Source: Algoriphagus sp. (GTDB lineage Bacteria; Bacteroidota; Bacteroidia; Cytophagales; Cyclobacteriaceae). Taken from it: a DNA stretch of 64,000 nucleotides. The translations under genes were made by a program, and so were the position numbers. The stretch covers positions 45,404 through 109,403 of the forward strand of contig NZ_JAMWZB010000002.1 of NCBI RefSeq assembly GCF_024305035.1. The letters run 5' to 3'. Within the stretch, counting starts at the first letter, position 1, and each line of letters begins with the position of its first letter. Under the pieces are notes generated by a model that was given only the letters and a program-made list of their open reading frames with translations, made no database searches and was not told the origin of the DNA. Positions 46,959-55,496 of this stretch are shown one piece after another.

Positions 46959-47549
46959 GTGCGGGAATTTGCTGCAGAAATTGCCAATGAAAAAACGACT
47001 TCTCGAGAACTATTTACTTTTGAGTTTATTCAAAATGCCATTGAGTTTAAATTTAAAGAAGAAGGAGGTAGATTGACTAAGGAGTTAGTAAAAATGATCG
47101 GGTTTGATGGGTTGGTAGGTAACAATGATAGACACTTCTACAATTGGGGTGTGATTGCCAACACTAAAAAAGCAGGAGCTACTCTAAGAATGGCAACTAT
47201 TTATGATTCGGCAAGAGGCTTGCTGTGGAATAATAGTGATGAATGGATCATCAAAAATCTGAATTTGATGGGGAAAGGTGGCAAAAAGGTAGAAAAATAT
47301 ATCAAATTTGCATCCCCAAGAATTAGCATTGATGGAGATAGTGAAATAAATCACATTGGCTTAATTAAATATTTAAAGAACCTGAATGAGGAATTCAGGG
47401 TTATAATTGATGAATTAGCATCAGAGTCAAATGAAACTCGAGTTTTGGGAATGTTAAAAAGAGAATTTTTCTGTTTTTTCATTCCAGAAAGATGCAAATT
47501 AATTGAACATATTGTAAAAGAGAGATTTAAAAGTATTAGGGAGGTATAA
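46959..47549 (+). pseudogene. 5'-truncated HipA/CtkA-like serine-threonine kinase
   Basis: A 196-aa frame with only a GTG start and no proper N-terminus; it begins 41 bp after the alkaline phosphatase stop. The C-terminal HipA-type kinase lobe is present: catalytic loop FDGLVGNNDRHFYNWGVI (about 49-66), metal-binding Asp in ATIYDSARGLLWNN (about 79-92), and a helical tail. The N-lobe with the ATP-binding lysine is missing, so the protein is probably inactive. The region is AT-rich relative to its neighbours. It is followed 3 bp later by a HipA-N domain gene, so a HipT/HipS-like pair once stood here. Confidence 0.72.
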
Positions 47550-47552
47550 AAT

Positions 47553-47954
47553 ATGTTAAAGCATTTAAAAAAATTGTTTTCAAAGTCTGTAGATGATAAT
47601 GAAATCAAAATTCATCTTCCTTCAAACGAAAAGGCGACATTTGAACTGAAAATCGATAAGATTGTAATTGGAAAGCTTCTTTGTGAGGACGGTGTGTGGA
47701 AATTTATGTACACAGATGAATTTAAAACACTTCAGAATCAATACAATCATATTCCTGGTTTTTCGAAATTGGATAAGGTTTATTCAAATGATACCCTTTG
47801 GCCGTTTTTTCAAACTCGAATTCCAGGGTTAAAACAGCCTGCCGTTAAAGAAATTCTTCGGAAAGAAAAAATTAATGAAACCAATGAATTAGAATTGTTG
47901 AAACGATTCGGGAAAAAGACCATTTCTAATCCATATGAACTGGATCTAGTTTAA
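47553..47954 (+). CDS. HipA N-terminal domain (HipS/HipN-like) protein
   Basis: A 133-aa protein resembling the stand-alone HipA N-subdomain 1 proteins of split HipA systems: FELKIDKIVIGKLLCEDGVWKFMYTDEFK (about 31-60) followed by PFFQTRIPGLKQPAVKEILRKE and LLKRFGKKTISNPYELDLV. In HipBST systems the small HipS protein acts as antitoxin for the HipT kinase. The order here is kinase then HipN, the reverse of hipB-hipS-hipT, and no HipB-like HTH gene is present. A GGGAGG Shine-Dalgarno-like sequence lies 9 bp before the ATG, unlike most genes of the window. A strong terminator follows. Confidence 0.78.
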   Translation: MLKHLKKLFSKSVDDNEIKIHLPSNEKATFELKIDKIVIGKLLCEDGVWKFMYTDEFKTLQNQYNHIPGFSKLDKVYSNDTLWPFFQTRIPGLKQPAVKEILRKEKINETNELELLKRFGKKTISNPYELDLV

Positions 47955-47961
47955 AAAAATC

Positions 47962-47998
47962 AAAAGCCTCGGAAGAATAAAGTTCCGAGGCTTTTTTT
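47962..47998 (+). terminator. Strong terminator after the HipN-like gene
   Basis: A perfect 13-bp stem AAAAGCCTCGGAA (47962-47974) / TTCCGAGGCTTTT (47983-47995) with an 8-nt loop and a 7-T run to 47998. The group II intron fragment begins 4 bp downstream. Confidence 0.9.
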
Positions 47999-48001
47999 AT
48001 G

Positions 48002-48400
48002 GTGTGCCGTGCATGGCAATCAACTAGGTGGTGTAAGTCCACTGTGGGGGGTTGTAATCGCCAACCACTAGCCTAAAGCAAGGGTGTCCACTGCGAAGTG
48101 GAGTCTGAAGGAAGCTAGCGGCAAATCGCTACCCCGAAGAACACGAACCTTATCAGGTCTATCCGATGGGATGAGACTTCCAAACAAGTCAAAGTCCAAA
48201 GATTACCAGGACATCGGAGTGTAAATAAGGCGGGGAGTTGGCGGGAAAGTGGGTTGCCTTAACACGGGAGACCTCATGGGCGTGTGAAAATCCCTCAAGT
48301 ATGGGAAAGCACGGAAAAGCTGGTCATGAGGAGTCAGCCGAGGGCAAAGTACCGGATCATGAGTTGGTTTGGGAAGGGCCGAACCTTTCCGTATGGTAAC
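48002..48400 (+). mobile_element. 5' part of a group II intron (ribozyme domain I region), 3' part lost
   Basis: The segment starts with GTGTGCCGTGCATGGC, an intron-like 5' end, and continues with typical group II domain I sequence: GGTGTAAGTCCACT, GCAAGGGTGTCCACT, a 6-bp hairpin TCCACT-GCGA-AGTGGA with a GNRA loop at 48087-48102, CTGAAGGAAGC, and the downstream section GGAGTCAGCCGAGGGCAAAGTACC that usually precedes the intron reverse transcriptase. No reverse transcriptase and no domain V follow; recombinase coding sequence takes over instead. The insertion lies just behind a terminator hairpin, a placement typical of group IIC introns. The right boundary is approximate. Confidence 0.75.
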
Positions 48401-48529
48401 GAAGAATGGTACCGAAAAGAAAAGGATCAGATGCTCGGAAACCAGGATCCTTACCAAAAGAATAGGACAGAATCCGAAGGATGGATAAGAGTGATTCCAT
48501 TTCTTGATGGAAGGGTTAGGCAAATGGAC

Positions 48530-49282
48530 TTCGAATCAGATAAAACCGATCTATACCCTGTTAAGAGGTTCATGAGGTGTCTCAAACATGGTCGAACTAT
48601 TACGGCATATCAGGCTAGGGGAGGAAATGGCCAGAGAAAACATTACCACTATTATATCTGTACTAGGAGAGGTTGTTTTCGATACCGAGTTGAGGAAGTA
48701 CAAATGAAAATAGAGGATCTTCTTGGGAAAATCTCGTGGACTGCTGGAATGGTCTTGGTTTATAAAAGTGCGATTAAAGCGATGATAGAAAAGGACTTTA
48801 CAGAGCAAAAGGCGAAGATCGAAAAATTGAAATCAGAACATGAGAAATTGATTCAAAGAAAATTGAACCTACAGGACTCTTTTTTGGATGGGTATATTGA
48901 TTCCGAAGATTTCAAGGAAATGAAAAAGAGGGTAGAGGAGCAGATTTTTAAAGTTGAGGAAACTATAAATAGTTACCAGTCTGAGATGTCTCCATTCAAG
49001 GAGTATTTAAATAAAACACTTTCAATGATCCAGAAGCTTCCTTCCTTTTGGAGGAGGAAGAGTGATGGGAAAACCAAGAAAAAGATCCTCGGTTGCATCT
49101 TTCGTGATAAAATTGAAAATCTCGATTTCAAAGTTGCAACCACACCCTTCACTTCTGAAATGTCCGTTCTTTTGGGTTTAGAAAGGGTTTTGACTGGGGT
49201 AAAAACAAAAAAGAGGTCATCTCTGACCTCTTTTTTAAAATGGCTCCCCCTCTTGGGCTCGAACCAAGGACCCCATGATTAA
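48530..49282 (+). pseudogene. Large serine recombinase, C-terminal half only
   Basis: Within a 332-codon frame that opens at 48284 inside the intron fragment, residues from about 85 onward match the C-terminal half of large serine recombinases: LYPVKRFMRC, a zinc-ribbon-like segment with Cys/His (CLKHG then YYICTRRGCFRYRVEEVQ), and a long coiled coil (KAKIEKLKSEHEKLIQRK to FKEMKKRVEEQIFKVEETI). The catalytic resolvase domain with its active Ser is absent. The frame runs through the tRNA terminator and ends inside tRNA-Asn, giving an artefactual C-terminal tail. The join between intron and recombinase lies somewhere near 48400-48560. Confidence 0.75.
49207..49236 (-). terminator. Terminator of tRNA-Asn
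   Basis: A perfect 13-bp stem AAAAAAGAGGTCA (49207-49219) / TGACCTCTTTTTT (49224-49236), loop TCTC, just past the CCA end of the minus-strand tRNA. The flanking A/T-runs allow use on both strands. Confidence 0.85.
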
Positions 49283-49317
49283 CAGTCATGTGCTCTAACC
49301 AGCTGAGCTAAGGAGGA
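49241..49317 (-). tRNA. tRNA-Asn (anticodon GTT)
   Basis: A 77-nt cloverleaf on the minus strand. The acceptor stem TCCTCCT pairs with AGGGGGA (one T-G pair), followed by a discriminator G and encoded CCA at 49241-49243. The anticodon stem CATGA/TCATG encloses CTGTTAA, giving anticodon GTT. The D-arm AGCTCAGCTGGTTAGAGC and T-loop GGTTCGAGCC are canonical. The recombinase remnant abuts its 3' side, consistent with an integration site. Confidence 0.96.
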
Positions 49318-49457
49318 ATTTTATTTTGTTACCGCTTTCCGATAACGTGATGCAAATGTAGAAGGCTAAGTGATTTTTTCCAAACCCAGATGTAAAAAAA
49401 AGTGGAATTATTCCTGGAAGTTAAGGTTTGGGTTTCACTTTCAGTCACTTATTTTTT

Positions 49458-50315
49458 TCATTCGACAGCCTGAATTGATTTTTTGAGCATCCCATTGTAA
49501 ATATAAGTGACGCCAAGTACCATCAATCCTGCTATTATGGCCAATACTACGCTAAAATAAGGTGGAGCCGAAAGGGTAAGTCTCAAAAAAATAGTGGCTA
49601 AGGCAAAGGATGAATACCGGAATAAATTCAGGTATTTGGAACTATAGCGTAACGAGAACAATAAAATGAATACATCGGCAAAGATAAGCAGGGTATAAAA
49701 TAACTCCAGACTGGTATTAAAATGTTGATCTTGATAAGCAGTGATCAAATCATAAATACCTATTGCCAGAAAGCTCAAAGTCAAATAGATGGAGATTAAT
49801 TTTTTAATGCTGATAAATCCGCTTTGTTCTTCATAGTTCCCAGTAATTTGAACATGGCGCTGATTTCGATAAAAAATTCCCGTAATCAAAAAGATCACTA
49901 TCGCTCCAAAAGCATCTGAAACGATGGGAGCCAATTCCCACAGAAAGTCGATCTCCCATTTTAAGTCGCCTAGGTAGTGACCAAACTCCTTAAATGCATC
50001 TCGGAGCAGAATCAAAGAAATGATTTCAAACTGCTTTCCCACTGAATCGGCCACTGACCGGGGAATTAAAAAAATCAATCCTAAGATTTCAAAAATTAAA
50101 AGCACGTTGAAGGCTAACTCTATTGAGAAAAAAGGGGAGACCGAACTTAAGGGGGTATGAATCTCCAAATAATTCATCAAACCTACCAGAAGTCCAAATG
50201 CGAAGGATACTACCACACTATTGCTGATAAATTTATTGACTCGCGGGCTTTCCCATTGCTCATCGAGAAAGTCAAAAATTTTAATTTGGTAAAGGAAGAA
50301 TCGGTGGATGAACAT
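49458..50315 (-). CDS. Uncharacterised multi-pass membrane protein
   Basis: A 285-aa integral membrane protein with about seven hydrophobic helices (roughly at residues 31-50, 65-83, 130-148, 173-190, 200-217, 230-248 and 255-272). The N-terminus (MFIHRFFLYQIKIFDFLDEQWESPRVNKF) and the loop HVQITGNYEEQSGF are polar. I do not recognise a family, and no catalytic motif or cofactor site is evident. It is co-directional with a small protein gene upstream (73 bp gap) and converges on the tRNA-Asn region without an obvious terminator. Confidence 0.75.
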   Translation of the reverse strand: MFIHRFFLYQIKIFDFLDEQWESPRVNKFISNSVVVSFAFGLLVGLMNYLEIHTPLSSVSPFFSIELAFNVLLIFEILGLIFLIPRSVADSVGKQFEIISLILLRDAFKEFGHYLGDLKWEIDFLWELAPIVSDAFGAIVIFLITGIFYRNQRHVQITGNYEEQSGFISIKKLISIYLTLSFLAIGIYDLITAYQDQHFNTSLELFYTLLIFADVFILLFSLRYSSKYLNLFRYSSFALATIFLRLTLSAPPYFSVVLAIIAGLMVLGVTYIYNGMLKKSIQAVE

Positions 50316-50387
50316 ATGCGCGGCTAACCTATGGTAAAGTAACTTGTTGTTACTTTTGTTTAAAAACTAAGGCCACCCACCTGTTTC

Positions 50388-50810
50388 TTATTGATCCTTG
50401 GTGCTGAATTTCCGAGTCAAGGTTTTAATGAATTTAATGCTTCGAAAGCGAAGAACAGACCAATCCTCATCAATTGAAATTTGTCTCACCACTTCAAAAT
50501 CGTATTTCCCAGCAATTCCCCAACCCCTATCTCGATTGATGTTCACCGTATATTTTTTAGAGCTTCCCTTAGGATAGGCAATCCATAGGAGTTCATCGTT
50601 CGTAGAGTGAGTTGCCAGTTGAGGGAAAATTTGTTCGATTTCTTCCTCTGATTTTACAAAGGCCAGGAAGAAATCTGTTTGTTCGGATTCTTTGCTCACT
50701 AAACCGGCTTGGTTCCAAGATTCATAGAGATAGTTCAGTTCATCAGGTAGGCTCCAGATTTTGATCTTCATCCCTTCTTTGAAGTTCATCTTTTTTAATA
50801 GGCTATCCAT
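50388..50810 (-). CDS. DUF3052-like small cytoplasmic protein
   Basis: A 140-aa soluble protein. The central motif DELLWIAYPKGSSKKYTVNINRDRGWGIAGKYDFEVV resembles the DUF3052 family (LWxxYPKxSSK followed by W). The N-terminal half has a predicted alpha/beta arrangement (MKIKIWSLPDELNYL, FFLAFVKSEEEIEQIF). The function of the family is not known to me. It is co-directional with the downstream membrane protein and divergent from the exported beta-propeller-like gene at 50891. The start is ATG 50810. Confidence 0.7.
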   Translation of the reverse strand: MDSLLKKMNFKEGMKIKIWSLPDELNYLYESWNQAGLVSKESEQTDFFLAFVKSEEEIEQIFPQLATHSTNDELLWIAYPKGSSKKYTVNINRDRGWGIAGKYDFEVVRQISIDEDWSVLRFRSIKFIKTLTRKFSTKDQ

Positions 50811-50890
50811 AGTTCTGAATTTTTGGCTTATCTCCTAATTTATTGCTCCATTGTGGGGCAATTGGCTAAATTTAGGCTAAAATAAATTTT

Positions 50891-51766
50891 ATGCGAGGGA
50901 TCTTCTCTGTGTTAGTACTCCTAGTTTTGAATGTTGTCGCTTTAGGACAAAGTCAAACCCCAGTGGATTCCATATTTACGGAAGGAATACCTGTTCAGAC
51001 GATTTCTAATCCCGAATTGGAAGAAATGAGCGGAATGGCTGTTTCGAGAAAACATCCTAACATTTGGTATACCCATACCGATAGTGGGGGAGAACCCATC
51101 GTGTATTTTTTGGATATGGAAGGGGATTTACTTGGAGAGATTACCTTGAAAGGGATTAAAAACCGGGATTGGGAAGATATGGCTATCGGTCCTGGGCCTG
51201 AAGGTGAAAATTACATTTATGTGGCTGAAATAGGAGATAATCTTGCCGTTCACTCTGAGATCATGGTTTATCGATTTGTTGAGCCTGAGAAACTGAATGA
51301 AAAAATAGAAGTTGAGCCTGAGGTGGCGAAATTGGTTTATCCAGGCGGGGCAAGAGATTCGGAGTCTTTGATCGTGGATCCCGTTGATGGGAGAATATAT
51401 TTGGTGTCCAAACGGGACAAGAAAAATACACTGTATTCCTTTTCGCAAGAGGCATTTAAAAAGGAAGGAGTTACCCAATTGGAGGAGCATCATCAGTTCT
51501 CATTTTCCAGTAGCACCGCCGCTGATATTTCAGCGGATGGAAGTCAGGTTTTGATCAAAAATTATTTTGCGATCTATCATTGGACTAGAGAAAAAGGGCA
51601 AATGCTTGTTGAGGCCTTAAAAGCTGCTCCAAAACAGCTTTCCTATGTGCCCGAGCCTCAGGGAGAAGCTATTGCTTTTGAACCTTCTGGTAAAAACTTT
51701 TTCACGATAAGTGAAAAGCGTTTTTCTGTAGTACCTGTTTTATATCGCTACCAGGCCAAGGACTAA
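50891..51766 (+). CDS. Exported beta-propeller-like protein of unknown function
   Basis: A 291-aa protein with a signal peptide (MRGIFSVLVLLVLNVVALGQ). The rest is predicted mostly beta and shows repeated blade-like segments (MSGMAVSRKHPNIWYTHTDSGGEP, WEDMAIGPGPEGENYIYVAEIGDN, SESLIVDPVDGRIYLVSK, GEAIAFEPSGKNFFTISE), reminiscent of six- or seven-bladed propellers such as phytase-like or SdiA-regulated proteins, although no exact family is assigned. It precedes the amidinotransferase gene by only 3 bp and probably shares a transcript with it. Confidence 0.75.
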   Translation: MRGIFSVLVLLVLNVVALGQSQTPVDSIFTEGIPVQTISNPELEEMSGMAVSRKHPNIWYTHTDSGGEPIVYFLDMEGDLLGEITLKGIKNRDWEDMAIGPGPEGENYIYVAEIGDNLAVHSEIMVYRFVEPEKLNEKIEVEPEVAKLVYPGGARDSESLIVDPVDGRIYLVSKRDKKNTLYSFSQEAFKKEGVTQLEEHHQFSFSSSTAADISADGSQVLIKNYFAIYHWTREKGQMLVEALKAAPKQLSYVPEPQGEAIAFEPSGKNFFTISEKRFSVVPVLYRYQAKD

Positions 51767-51769
51767 CTC

Positions 51770-52708
51770 ATGCAAACTACTTCACATATTCTGATGGTCC
51801 GTCCGGCAAATTTTGGGTTTAACCCAGAAACAGCCAGCACCAATTTTTATCAAAAAACTGACTTAAGGAGTCCTGAGGAAATTCAGCAGGTTGTTGGTCA
51901 GGAATTTGATGCATTTGTGGCCTTACTGCGAGATCAAGGAGTAAAAGTAATCGTCATAGAGGACACTGACCGTCCTATCAAAACCGATGCAGTTTTCCCT
52001 AATAATTGGTTCAGCACTCATCGAGATGGTAAACTCATTCTCTATCCGATGTATTCCTCAAATCGTCGTCTTGAGCGTCGAAAGGACCTCATAGAGCATC
52101 TCATGTCTTTGGGTTTCATGGTCAATGAAATTATCAATTTGAGCTTTTTTGAGCAGGATGCGCAGTTTTTGGAAGGAACCGGAAGTATGGTAATGGATCA
52201 TGAGCAAAAGTTGATTTTTGCAGGGTACTCCGTTCGCACCCACCCAGTTCCTTTGAAGTATGTGGCTGATTTATTGGGTTACGATTTGATAGGTTTTGAG
52301 GCACTTCAAGAGCTTAATGGAAAGTGGACTCCCATTTATCATACCAATGTCATGATGCATATCGGTCGGGATTTAGCTGTAATTTGTTTGGAAAGTATTC
52401 GCAAATCTTCCGAACGGAGAAAAGTGCAGGAGGCTTTGTCCAAAAGTGGAAAAAAAGTCATCCCCATTACAGAAAAGCAAAAGTTTAACTTTGCCGGAAA
52501 TATGCTGGAGGTAAGTAACGATGGGGGAGAAAAATTCACTGTAATGTCCCAGTCGGCTTATGACTCGTTGAATGTGGGACAAATTCAACAAATCGAGAAG
52601 TTCACCACCATCATCAGTCCTCAAATTCCCACGATTGAAAAGCTCGGCGGCGGAAGTGCTCGCTGTATGATGGCAGAGATTTTTTTACCCAGTAGTGAAC
52701 GGTTTTGA
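51770..52708 (+). CDS. Amidinotransferase-fold hydrolase (CtlX-type, citrulline/arginine-related)
   Basis: A 312-aa pentein-fold protein close to citrulline utilisation hydrolase CtlX and related to dimethylarginine hydrolases. Catalytic-type residues lie in expected places: Asp/Glu in EQDAQFLEGTGSMVMDH (about 122-138), the His in YHTNVMMHIG (about 188-197), and the C-terminal Cys about 299 in GGGSARCMMAEIF. Such enzymes hydrolyse guanidino or ureido groups of arginine derivatives in the cytoplasm. It is coupled to the propeller gene upstream and converges on purB; the precise substrate is uncertain. Confidence 0.85.
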   Translation: MQTTSHILMVRPANFGFNPETASTNFYQKTDLRSPEEIQQVVGQEFDAFVALLRDQGVKVIVIEDTDRPIKTDAVFPNNWFSTHRDGKLILYPMYSSNRRLERRKDLIEHLMSLGFMVNEIINLSFFEQDAQFLEGTGSMVMDHEQKLIFAGYSVRTHPVPLKYVADLLGYDLIGFEALQELNGKWTPIYHTNVMMHIGRDLAVICLESIRKSSERRKVQEALSKSGKKVIPITEKQKFNFAGNMLEVSNDGGEKFTVMSQSAYDSLNVGQIQQIEKFTTIISPQIPTIEKLGGGSARCMMAEIFLPSSERF

Positions 52709-52819
52709 GGACACCTGCAATGGCAAAGATGATCAAAGATACATGCGCAGAAGAAATGAAGCTCCGGTTGTATTTTATAGGTTAAATTGCCACTGCTTTC
52801 TCCATTCTATTTTCAATAG

Positions 52820-54163
52820 TTAGATTCCCGTGTAGTTAAACGGAGTAATTCTTTTTAACTCTTCTTTGACCTCTTGAGTTACTTCTAATCCATCAATAAA
52901 TTCAGCAATGGATTTTTCGGTGATTTTAGTGTTCGTTCGGGTCAAGTCTTTGAGGGCTTCATAAGGCTTAGGGAATCCTTCTCTGCGCAAAATCGTTTGG
53001 ATCGCTTCAGCCACCACAGCCCAGTTATCTTCTAGATCCTCATCGATCGCTGCTCGGTTCAATTCTAATTTGCCAAGTCCTTTTTTCAAGGATTCAAATG
53101 AAATCAACATATGAGCAAGTGGCACACCGATGGCACGTAAAACGGTGCTATCGGTCAGATCCCGCTGTAATCTGGAAATCGGAAGTTTTGCCGCCAAATG
53201 CTCCAGAAGCGCATTGGCAATTCCCAGGTTTCCCTCTGCATTTTCAAAATCGATAGGATTGACCTTATGTGGCATAGCCGAGGACCCCACCTCACCGGCT
53301 TTTATTTTTTGCTTAAAGTAGTTCATCGCTACGTATTGCCACACGTCTTTTGAAAAATCCAAAAGGATAGTATTGATCCGCTTGAGCCCATCAAAAATAG
53401 CGGCTAAATTATCGTAATGTTCAATTTGTGTGGTAGGAAATGAGCGACTTAGACCCAGGTATTTTTCTACGAAATGATTGGCAAAATCATTCCAAGACTG
53501 AGCTGGATAGGCAACCACATGAGCATTCATATTTCCTGTTGCTCCTCCGAATTTTGCTGAAAAGGGGACCTGAGTCAACAGCTCCAATTGCTTTTCCAAT
53601 CGGGTGATAAAAACTTGAATTTCCTTTCCCAAGCGAGTAGGCGAAGCGGGCTGTCCATGCGTCTTGGCGAGCATGGGGATTTCACGCCAGGCTTCCGCTT
53701 GAGCTTGGAGTTTTTCCATCACTTGGTATAAGGCTGGAAGGATCACGTTTTCTAATCCATCTTTAAGCATCAGTGGAGTAGCAGTATTGTTGATGTCCTG
53801 GGAAGTCAATCCAAAGTGGATAAACTCTTTGTAATTCTGCTGGCCCAGTTCATCAAATTTTTCCTTCAAAAAATATTCTACCGCTTTGACGTCATGGTTG
53901 GTGGTTTTTTCGGTTTCCTTGATCCAATCGGCATCTTGTTGGGAAAAGTTGATCACTAAAGCTCGGAGAGCCGAAAATAGACTTGCATCAAAGTCTTGAA
54001 GTTGGGGAAGGGGCAATTCACAGAGCGCAATGAAATATTCAACCTCGACATGCACCCGATATTTGATCAACGCAAATTCAGAAAAATACGTTCTTAAAGG
54101 GAGTGTTTTACTTTCGTATCGACCGTCTACCGGGCTGATCGCGCTTAGTGCATTCAATTCCAT
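52820..54163 (-). CDS. purB: Adenylosuccinate lyase
   Basis: A 447-aa homotetrameric lyase of the fumarase/aspartase superfamily acting twice in purine synthesis (SAICAR to AICAR, adenylosuccinate to AMP). The family signature GSSAMPHKVNPIDFENAEGN is at about 294-313, with TSQDINNTATPLML (about 122-135) and KTHGQPASPTRLGKE (His loop, about 167-181). Length matches E. coli PurB (456 aa). The start is ATG 54163 (MELNALSAISPVDGRYESKT, the family N-terminus). It is a single gene, divergent from the reductase at 54383. Confidence 0.97.
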   Translation of the reverse strand: MELNALSAISPVDGRYESKTLPLRTYFSEFALIKYRVHVEVEYFIALCELPLPQLQDFDASLFSALRALVINFSQQDADWIKETEKTTNHDVKAVEYFLKEKFDELGQQNYKEFIHFGLTSQDINNTATPLMLKDGLENVILPALYQVMEKLQAQAEAWREIPMLAKTHGQPASPTRLGKEIQVFITRLEKQLELLTQVPFSAKFGGATGNMNAHVVAYPAQSWNDFANHFVEKYLGLSRSFPTTQIEHYDNLAAIFDGLKRINTILLDFSKDVWQYVAMNYFKQKIKAGEVGSSAMPHKVNPIDFENAEGNLGIANALLEHLAAKLPISRLQRDLTDSTVLRAIGVPLAHMLISFESLKKGLGKLELNRAAIDEDLEDNWAVVAEAIQTILRREGFPKPYEALKDLTRTNTKITEKSIAEFIDGLEVTQEVKEELKRITPFNYTGI

Positions 54164-54382
54164 GGGGATTTAGTTTTTGCCAGATGGCTCAGCGAAAATT
54201 ATTTTTGACGCTGCAATTTAGGGCAAAGCCTGCAAAATTTCCCGTTCACCGAAAGAATATTCTATCTGAGCCAAACTTACTTTCTGCTTTTTCGGTTTTG
54301 ATTTTGAATTTACCGGGTTAGAGACAAATTAATTCTTTCAAGCCCTTAATTTTGCACCCGATTAAAAGAATCCAATTTTCGA

Positions 54383-55486
54383 ATGTTCAATTTATTTAAG
54401 AAGAAAAAAGAGGAGAATAAGAAAAATGCCTTTCTCCCATTGAAGGTACGTGAAGTAGTCCGAGAAACACCCGATACGGTGAGTATTTATTTTGAACAGC
54501 CGGAGCCTGCGATGGATTACAAGCCGGGTCAGTTTTTGACTTTAGTGATGGATTTTGAAGGAAAAGAGGAGCGTCGATCCTACAGTCTTTGCACCTCGCC
54601 TTATGTCGATCCCTTCCCGGGGATATCGGTCAAACGGGTCACTGGCGGACTTTTTTCCAATTTTCTCAATGAAAAGGTTTTTCCTGGTAAAACCATCAAC
54701 GTCCTTCCTCCCATGGGCAATTTTACGATTGATTTCCATTCGAAAAACCAACGCCATTATATCCTAGTGGCCGGAGGAAGCGGCATCACTCCAATTATGG
54801 GGATCATGAAGTCTGTTTTGGTCAACGAGCCCAAGTCCATTATTACCTTGATTTATTGTAGTCGGAACGAAAATCAGATTATTTTCAAAAATCAACTGGA
54901 TATGCTGGAAAAGGCCAATCCGGATCGTCTTAAAGTGAAACATAATCTCAGTCAACCTTCAGAATCTTGGAAAGGATTCAAAGGTCGATTGAACCAAGAT
55001 TCTTTCAGAAGTCTGGTGAGTATTTCCGAATATGAACAACGGTGTGAGGAAATTTACTTTCTCTGTGGACCGGATGGGATTATGAATACGGCCAAAGAAG
55101 TATTGGTTGAGCAGGGAGTAGATGAAGCCCGGATTTATGAAGAAAGCTTTTATTCAGCGGCTGCCGAGCAGGCTAAACTTGAGGCAAAGGCTGGCGTGAC
55201 AAAGGGACTACTTACGCGAGACGTGAAAATTATTCTCGAGGGAGAGGAGCATTGGATTAGCGTAGATCCTTCCAAGACGATTTTGGAGGCAGGGCTGGAG
55301 CAAGGGCTGAACATGCCTTACAGCTGCCAAAGTGGACTTTGTACAGCCTGCCGAGGGAGGTTAGTAGAAGGTCAAGTAAAAATGGATGAAGACGCTGGAT
55401 TGAGTAAAAATGAAATTGAAGCAGGGTTTATCCTCTGTTGTTCTTCTAGAGCCCTTTCAGATGACATCCAAATTTCCATCGAATAA
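54383..55486 (+). CDS. Flavodoxin/ferredoxin reductase with C-terminal 2Fe-2S domain (PaaE-like)
   Basis: A 367-aa oxidoreductase. The FAD-binding barrel (about 15-120) has the RRSYSLCTSP motif, the NAD(P) domain (about 130-250) shows LVAGGSGITPIMGIMKS and YFLCGPDGIMNTAKEVL, and a plant-type ferredoxin domain (about 285-367) carries Cys ligands in SCQSGLCTAC and the distal ILCC. The arrangement matches the PaaE/HmpX reductase group, which passes electrons from NAD(P)H to oxygenases or other acceptors. No oxygenase subunits are nearby, so the partner is unknown. A small membrane protein follows 10 bp later. Confidence 0.9.
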   Translation: MFNLFKKKKEENKKNAFLPLKVREVVRETPDTVSIYFEQPEPAMDYKPGQFLTLVMDFEGKEERRSYSLCTSPYVDPFPGISVKRVTGGLFSNFLNEKVFPGKTINVLPPMGNFTIDFHSKNQRHYILVAGGSGITPIMGIMKSVLVNEPKSIITLIYCSRNENQIIFKNQLDMLEKANPDRLKVKHNLSQPSESWKGFKGRLNQDSFRSLVSISEYEQRCEEIYFLCGPDGIMNTAKEVLVEQGVDEARIYEESFYSAAAEQAKLEAKAGVTKGLLTRDVKIILEGEEHWISVDPSKTILEAGLEQGLNMPYSCQSGLCTACRGRLVEGQVKMDEDAGLSKNEIEAGFILCCSSRALSDDIQISIE

Positions 55487-55496
55487 ATCTTAAATT

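Noticed and set aside
49240..49282. C-terminal tail of the recombinase frame
   Set aside because: It is the antisense translation of tRNA-Asn and of its terminator, not recombinase sequence.
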